Source: Sphagnum compactum
Taxonomy: Eukaryota; Bryophyta; Sphagnopsida; Sphagnales
Length of the DNA stretch: 64,000 nucleotides
Assembly: GCA_965153455.1 (NCBI GenBank)
Contig: OZ234495.1
Coordinates: 7,746,875-7,810,874, forward strand
Direction: 5' to 3'
Under the pieces are notes generated by a model. That model was not told where the DNA came from. It was given only the letters and a program-made list of their open reading frames with translations, and ran no database searches. Both the position numbers and the translations under genes were made by a program. Position 1 is the stretch's first letter. Each line of letters starts with the position of its first letter. Shown here piece by piece: positions 58,790-64,000 of the stretch.

Positions 58790-61110
58790 GATAAACCAAA
58801 TTGTAATGTTGTGCAACAGATGAGATGTACTTTTTGTTACCTTGATGAAGTCCTTCAATCCTAATTTGAAAAGAAGACAAAAAGAAAGAAAGGGATATGT
58901 GCTTACAACAAAAGTTTTGGGAGCAACATCCTAAAGCGACATGTGGAGGTAAAACATGGGGAGCTTCTTGAGCATATATTGCTAACATTGCTCATCATGA
59001 AGGGGTTTCAAATTCACAACTTGGTAGTGAAAGGGAGGTTCAACCTACAAAAAATCGTCCAAAGGTGGCCCTAGGTCAGATTTCCTCGTTTTTTGGTAAT
59101 CCCCTTTTTTACAAGAAACATGAGGAGTGTTAAAACGTTTTTTTACAAGATCTAATGTTTCTTCTAGCCAAGGGATTTTTTCCTTTAAACGATTGTGAAA
59201 ATCTTTGGATGTTATGCCGCGCATTACCACTAGATCCAAGAGTTGTCTTCCCTTCTCAAAAAATGATGAATGAAGAGAAGCTTCCAATGATTGTGGAAAA
59301 GTGTACAGATGAATATGTGACACCATTTTTTGATGTCACACCAACTGCAACAACAACATTTGATTTGTGAATGAATAGAGGGGCATGTGACACTTTTGCC
59401 CTTGTTATCAATTTCTTTACACCACAATGGAAGCCTTGTCATGTATGTGTGGGTCGTTTTGACGTTAATGACACAATAAGGGCTAGATTAATAAAACAAA
59501 TGAAGGATTTGCTTGAGAGGTTCAAGGTTACTTCCAAAGATTTGTGATTTGTTATAGATGAAGACACAAATCCAAGAACAATGATTGCAACCTTCAAATC
59601 TTTGGTCATGTCAAACATTGAAGCTAGATGTGCCTTTTGATGGGATTTGCTTTGGGCATGCAATGAGTAAGGTTGCCCAATATGCAACTTCTAATGAAAA
59701 GGTTGCAATGAATTTGGCACCATTTAATATTATAAACCCACAAACATCTTTACAAGCTTGCATTATCTGGCCCAAAAAATCAAGTAAACCCTAAATGTAA
59801 AAGTTGATAAAGTTGATGTTGTGTTGAACTTTGTTCAATTCTTGGAAGTTTTTCATTTTCAAATTAACACATGGCTTTGGGTTGTTCATTGTGCATTTTT
59901 AGGGAAAGGCTACAAGGAATGGAAGCATGCACGATTGGATTGAAAACTAGTAACATTGTGAAAACTTGTTTTGCATCAAAGGTATTAATGTTTCAACAAT
60001 GTTTGATGTATTGACAAATAATTGTTATGTGTTATAGTCATCAAATTGAAGCATTAGCTAACAAGATTCCTTCTACAATGACATGGGCGATTGTAAAAGC
60101 GATTTATGAAGCCTTTTTTCTAGTTGTAATAGTTTGTGTGGTAAACCAACGTCATGGATATTGGTTGCTTTCTAATGGACTTGTTAGCACAATTAGATTG
60201 TATGTGAAATTGGAGAAGGATAGATTGGACATGTAGGCCAAGGTTGATCATACTGCATTTTGGACATCCGAATGAAAGTGAAGCAACTTGGGGCTAATAT
60301 GAGAGAGCAAGTGACACATATCTTAGTACACCCTTTTTTGCGTTTCATAAATTGCTATAATGCATCCAAGATGCACAATATGTTGGCTTTCATGTTAGAT
60401 CCCCATTTTAAGGATCTTAGCTTTGTAGGGGACTATGTTGGACATGCATCAATAATTGAAATTCTCGGCGATGCATATGATGCACAGTTTCTCCTTCCAA
60501 CCCTACATGAGTTGTATCATAAAATGCAAGGATAGTCGATTTCTTCAAGTGTTCACCAACACTGTATTTGAAGTTGGGTCATCAGAAATGGAAACGAGCT
60601 TGAACAAATAAGTTTCTTATTTCTTTTGTGTGTTTACGTTACAAGTGATCTCATTTCTTTTTTATTCTACATGTAGAATGTAGACCATTAACACTTTTCC
60701 ATATATTACATGTGAATTTAGGTTCGTCGTGAACTTAATTGTTTTCAAACCTTTGATGTGGCCTTACAAGAAGCTAAATACCTCTTTCAGTGGTGGTTAA
60801 AGCATGAGGGGTAATTCCCAACAATTGTTTTTCTTGCAAGAGCAATATTGGGCATACTTGGTAGTTAGATAGAGATAGAACATGTTTCTTCTATTCCAAG
60901 GATTTTTCACAAGCATTCGATGATGCCACCTTGGTGCAAAAAACTTATATTTGTTAATTTTGTTCATTAAAAATTGGCTGGATATATGACCCATGTGTGG
61001 GATTGAAAGATGTGGAAAGGTTTGAGGAGCTAGAAGAGGGACTTTTAAATGTTCTTATTTCTGAATTTCTTGAGGCAATTGAGTGCCACATAGAAGAATG
61101 CCAAGAAGAT
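58790..61110 (+). pseudogene. Decayed hAT transposase (BED zinc finger, catalytic region, C-terminal dimerisation domain)
   Basis: hAT transposases excise and insert the element using its terminal repeats. Parts in order: a BED-type zinc finger with CTFC and a GSNILKRHVEVKHG His pair (about 58830-58965); LFALVINFF-type and VGRFDVNDTIRARLIKQMKD segments of the RNase H-like core (about 59395-59545); PFDGICFGHAMSKVAQYATS (59630-59690); MTWAIVKAIYEAFF...RHGYWLLSNGLVST (60070-60195); KMHNMLAFMLDPHFKDLSF (60370-60425); and a dimerisation region (EAKYLFQWWLKHEG, RAILGILGS; about 60770-60870). In-frame stops (for example TGA near 59368 and 59545) and several frame changes show that it is inactive. 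No introns were assigned. Confidence 0.82.
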
Positions 61111-61436
61111 TGGGAAACCTTTGTTCGATTTTTGGATTTTGTATTTTGAACTTTGGACATTCATTTTTCACACACTACACATCATTGAATTTTTTGGGCA
61201 TGTCTTTTTTGTTTTTTGCCCATGCAAGCATTTTTTTCATGTGAATTTTTATTTTCCAAAAACAAATCAAGAATTTATTTTGATTGACATGGTTCTACAT
61301 GGATTTACATGGTGGACACTATAAATCATTTACATTACACTTATCTGGTTTTACATGGTTAAAAATAAATTTACACAATGTTACACTTACACTTACATGA
61401 TGTGTATTTTTAAAATCATATACATTCCCAACATTA

Positions 61437-61444
61437 GTATCTAC
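61437..61444. repeat. Right target-site duplication of hAT element
   Basis: GTATCTAC directly follows the right terminal inverted repeat and matches the left flank ATATCTAC at seven of eight bases. Confidence 0.82.
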
Positions 61445-64000
61445 CTACCTACTTTTTGCAAAATATGATGCCATGTCACTTTCAAACATGTAATATAATC
61501 ATGACATGTGGCATAAATCAAACCATAAATAATGATGGTTTAATTAATTAATGGTCAAGTTGACAATTGGTCATTTTCATGAGTCAAAATGTCCCATGAC
61601 CGCTTGGTTAAAAATTAATAAAAACGATTATGTCAAAATTGACTTGTCCAAAATGCCATTTTGGTTGAATTGGACAAGGGGGTAAAAAGACCAAAATGGG
61701 GGTCTTTTGGATTTTGATAAAAAAGATTGCGATTTCTTGTAGAGTGGATAAAAATAAAAATAAGGATAGGTCAATTGAAATATTAAAAAATGACATGTGA
61801 AAAAATGGAAGATCAAAATTTTAAAATTCTAATTTATTACAAAATTTTAACATATTTAAAGTACATGCAAAATTTGAACTGATTTAATGTCTTTAAATTA
61901 GAAATTAGAAATAAAATATATTTAAAGCTATAAATTTTAAGACATGTGAATTTTACATATATTTTTTCAGAAGTGGAATTCATTTCATTATGAAAATTTT
62001 AAAAGTAAATGGAATAAAAAATATAAAATAAAATAAAGTTTTAAATTTTAAATTCTAAATAATATTAAATAATCAAAATTGATATTATACATTTTGAAAA
62101 TCGAAATAAAAAATTATAAATTTCAATATATTTATGAAATTGGAATTGAACTAAATTGAACAATGATATAAAATGGATATGTGTAATGAATAGAATTACA
62201 AAATTGCCTAAATATATAGTAAGGTTATAATGCATAATATTTAAATTACATATGTTTATATATTTTGTGATAACAATTTATATCATCATGAAAGGTGATT
62301 GTCAAACTATAAAGGCCTTGGATTATGATTAAAGAAATTAAGGTTCAAACCACACATTGGATAAGCTATGATCATGACATCATCATGACAAAAAATAACC
62401 CAATTAATAATAATAGTAAACAAAAAAATTCAATGTTAAAGCCACAAATTTAATTATTTTGGGCTCATTTTTTAATCAATTAAATATTATTATTATTATT
62501 AAATTATTTATATAATAATTAATTAATACTACCACATCAAGTAATAATTTTAATAATTTTAAGTAATCACATCAACTAATAATTTCAATCATTTTAATCA
62601 AATAAACTCAATGAAAATTTTAACATAAATCATTAGTACAACTTGATTAAGGAGATTTTTGTCCACTATCCGTTGCAATTGAAATTTCAATCATAAAAAT
62701 CATGTTATGTAGTAATGAGATGTAAAATGCTTTTCAACACTTTTAAAAATCCTTAACCAATTTTTTAACTTAATGAAATAATGTGAGAACATTATATAAC
62801 ATTTGTTTGGCATTGCCTTAAGACTTTTTGACCAATCTCATGCTACCACATCAACTCATCAAAACTATTTAAAAATTACCTTTACAAGTGTCGATAACTC
62901 CTTTGATTGTGTTTACACCTTTTGAAAGTCAAAAAAATGAAAAAATAATTAAGTTTTTGGCCAATAACCAATTTTGAAAAGTCATTGAACATTTGGTAAG
63001 GGTATTGACTAGGTTATGAAGTTGAAATTGTCCCCTATAAAAAAAATCAATGATAAGTTGGTAGCCTTTCAAAATTGAATGACATTGATTTTACAAAAAA
63101 ATTAAAGCATAGGATTTTTTTTGAATGCAAAGCGATATTCTTTTTAAATTTTCTTAAATGTTTGAAAGAAAATCACCACTTTAGAATCTTAATGTTTTTA
63201 GCCAAAAAAATTGTGTGTGTGTGTTTTTTTTGATACAAGGAACACCTTGTAAAAAAATTGGTTTCAAGATTTATTTTCATATTTTTAATTTTTTAAAAAT
63301 TATATTGTTAAAAGCTTTGATATATTTGAACATTTGCCAACATTTGACAAATCTTTACAACATATTCACAAGAGAGGGGAGAGAAGAGAAGGGTGGGATT
63401 CATTCTTATTTTTGTAATTGAAAACTACATGATTAAAATGTACGGCATGAACATGTAGTTTGTCAAATGATATCAAGGGTAAAAGACATTACTAATTCTC
63501 AAATTTGTAGCAAAATGCAATCCCAAGGCACACTATTTAGCTCCCAAGAAACAAATGGGGGTTGGACATTCAAGATGGAATTAGACAAACTCAAAAGTGA
63601 ATAGACAAATTCAAAAGTGGGAGTTCAATTAGGTGAAGTCAACTTGTATAAACTAAGAAAAAAGGCAATTGATGCAAGTTGAAGCAAAAATGATGAATTG
63701 ATGAACCATGGGGAATTGAACTCATAAAACACACCACAACCCAAATTTGGAAAGGAACCACCTGCTTTCGTCTTATTGTATGCTTTGTGATCAATGGCAA
63801 AGGTTGCATCAAAGTGACAAAAAGTTTCATGCTTCTTGAAAGGGAGTCCTAAAACATGTAGAGGTTTTGAAATGTGAAGGTTTTGAACAAAATGTAACTT
63901 TTGGTAATTGATAAATATGTAAAACTCACTTCCAAAATGATAAAACCCACCCTCTCCACCCAAGATTAATGTCAAACTCAAATATAATTGTGACATGTGG
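61445..64000. other. AT-rich intergenic DNA with one weak SINE-like head
   Basis: At about 62290-62360 a GGTGATTGTCAAACTATAAAG phrase followed by AGGTTCAAACCAC resembles tRNA A and B boxes, weakly. The minus-strand frame at 63625-63996 (123 codons) is hydrophobic and Phe/Leu-rich without a recognisable domain. No gene is called. Confidence 0.45.

Larger units (their letters stand above)
56773..61436 (+). mobile_element. Complete hAT-superfamily DNA transposon, 4.66 kb
   Basis: The left end TAGTGTTGGGCATGTAAATG and the complement of the right end, TAATGTTGGGAATGTATATG, match at most positions (terminal inverted repeats of about 20 bp). Both ends carry dense subterminal TGTAA/TTACA motifs (56780-57005 and 61280-61430), as is common for hAT transposase binding regions. 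The ends are flanked by a near-perfect 8-bp duplication. The interior holds a GC-richer minisatellite (57090-58300) and a decayed hAT transposase on the plus strand (about 58790-61110). The copy cannot be autonomous because the transposase is broken, but its ends look intact. Confidence 0.88.

Overview
This looks like low-gene-density nuclear DNA from a land plant with a large genome. The introns are plant-type (about 130-1,260 nt, GT-AG, 5'-leader introns) and the recognisable genes belong to plant families: PIRL leucine-rich-repeat protein, LUL-type RING ubiquitin ligase, Sec14-like CRAL-TRIO protein and UDP-glycosyltransferase. The decayed gag and reverse-transcriptase fragments resemble retroelements I associate with fern genomes, so a homosporous fern is my best guess, but that is inference. 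I see no bacterial, organellar or CRISPR features.

Layout. 1-6.8 kb: AT-rich repeats, including a 667-bp foldback element with arms of about 325 bp, a second partial copy and two tRNA-derived SINE-like heads. 6.85-10.03 kb: an intact-looking five-exon PIRL gene (+). 11.27-13.67 kb: a Sec14-like CRAL-TRIO gene (+) that seems to have lost the middle of its domain and carries stops. 15.6-17.6 kb: a small membrane-protein gene (-) head to head with a truncated basic, presequence-like ORF (+) that runs into an AT-rich repeat. 18-33 kb: repeats, among them two more copies of the first foldback family, a second 679-bp foldback abutting one of them, and a GC-rich island of short repeats. 33.2-35.8 kb: a decayed reverse transcriptase (-). 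38.45-39.39 kb: a UDP-glycosyltransferase pseudogene (+). 40.69-43.6 kb: an intact-looking three-exon LUL-type RING E3 gene (-). 47.6-49.8 kb: a decayed gag (-). 50-56 kb: AT-rich DNA with tandem arrays. 56,773-61,436: a complete hAT DNA transposon with matching terminal inverted repeats and a near-perfect 8-bp target-site duplication; it holds a decayed BED/hAT transposase and a private minisatellite of about 190 bp x 6. The remainder is AT-rich repeat-derived DNA.

The intact genes do not form a pathway. The notable points are structural: a hAT element defined end to end, two large foldback families able to form long hairpins, an AT-rich repeat family found close to the 5' ends of three gene loci, and two recognisable gene relics (Sec14-like and UGT). 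Exon boundaries were inferred by eye from splice consensus, phase and protein similarity, without transcript data.
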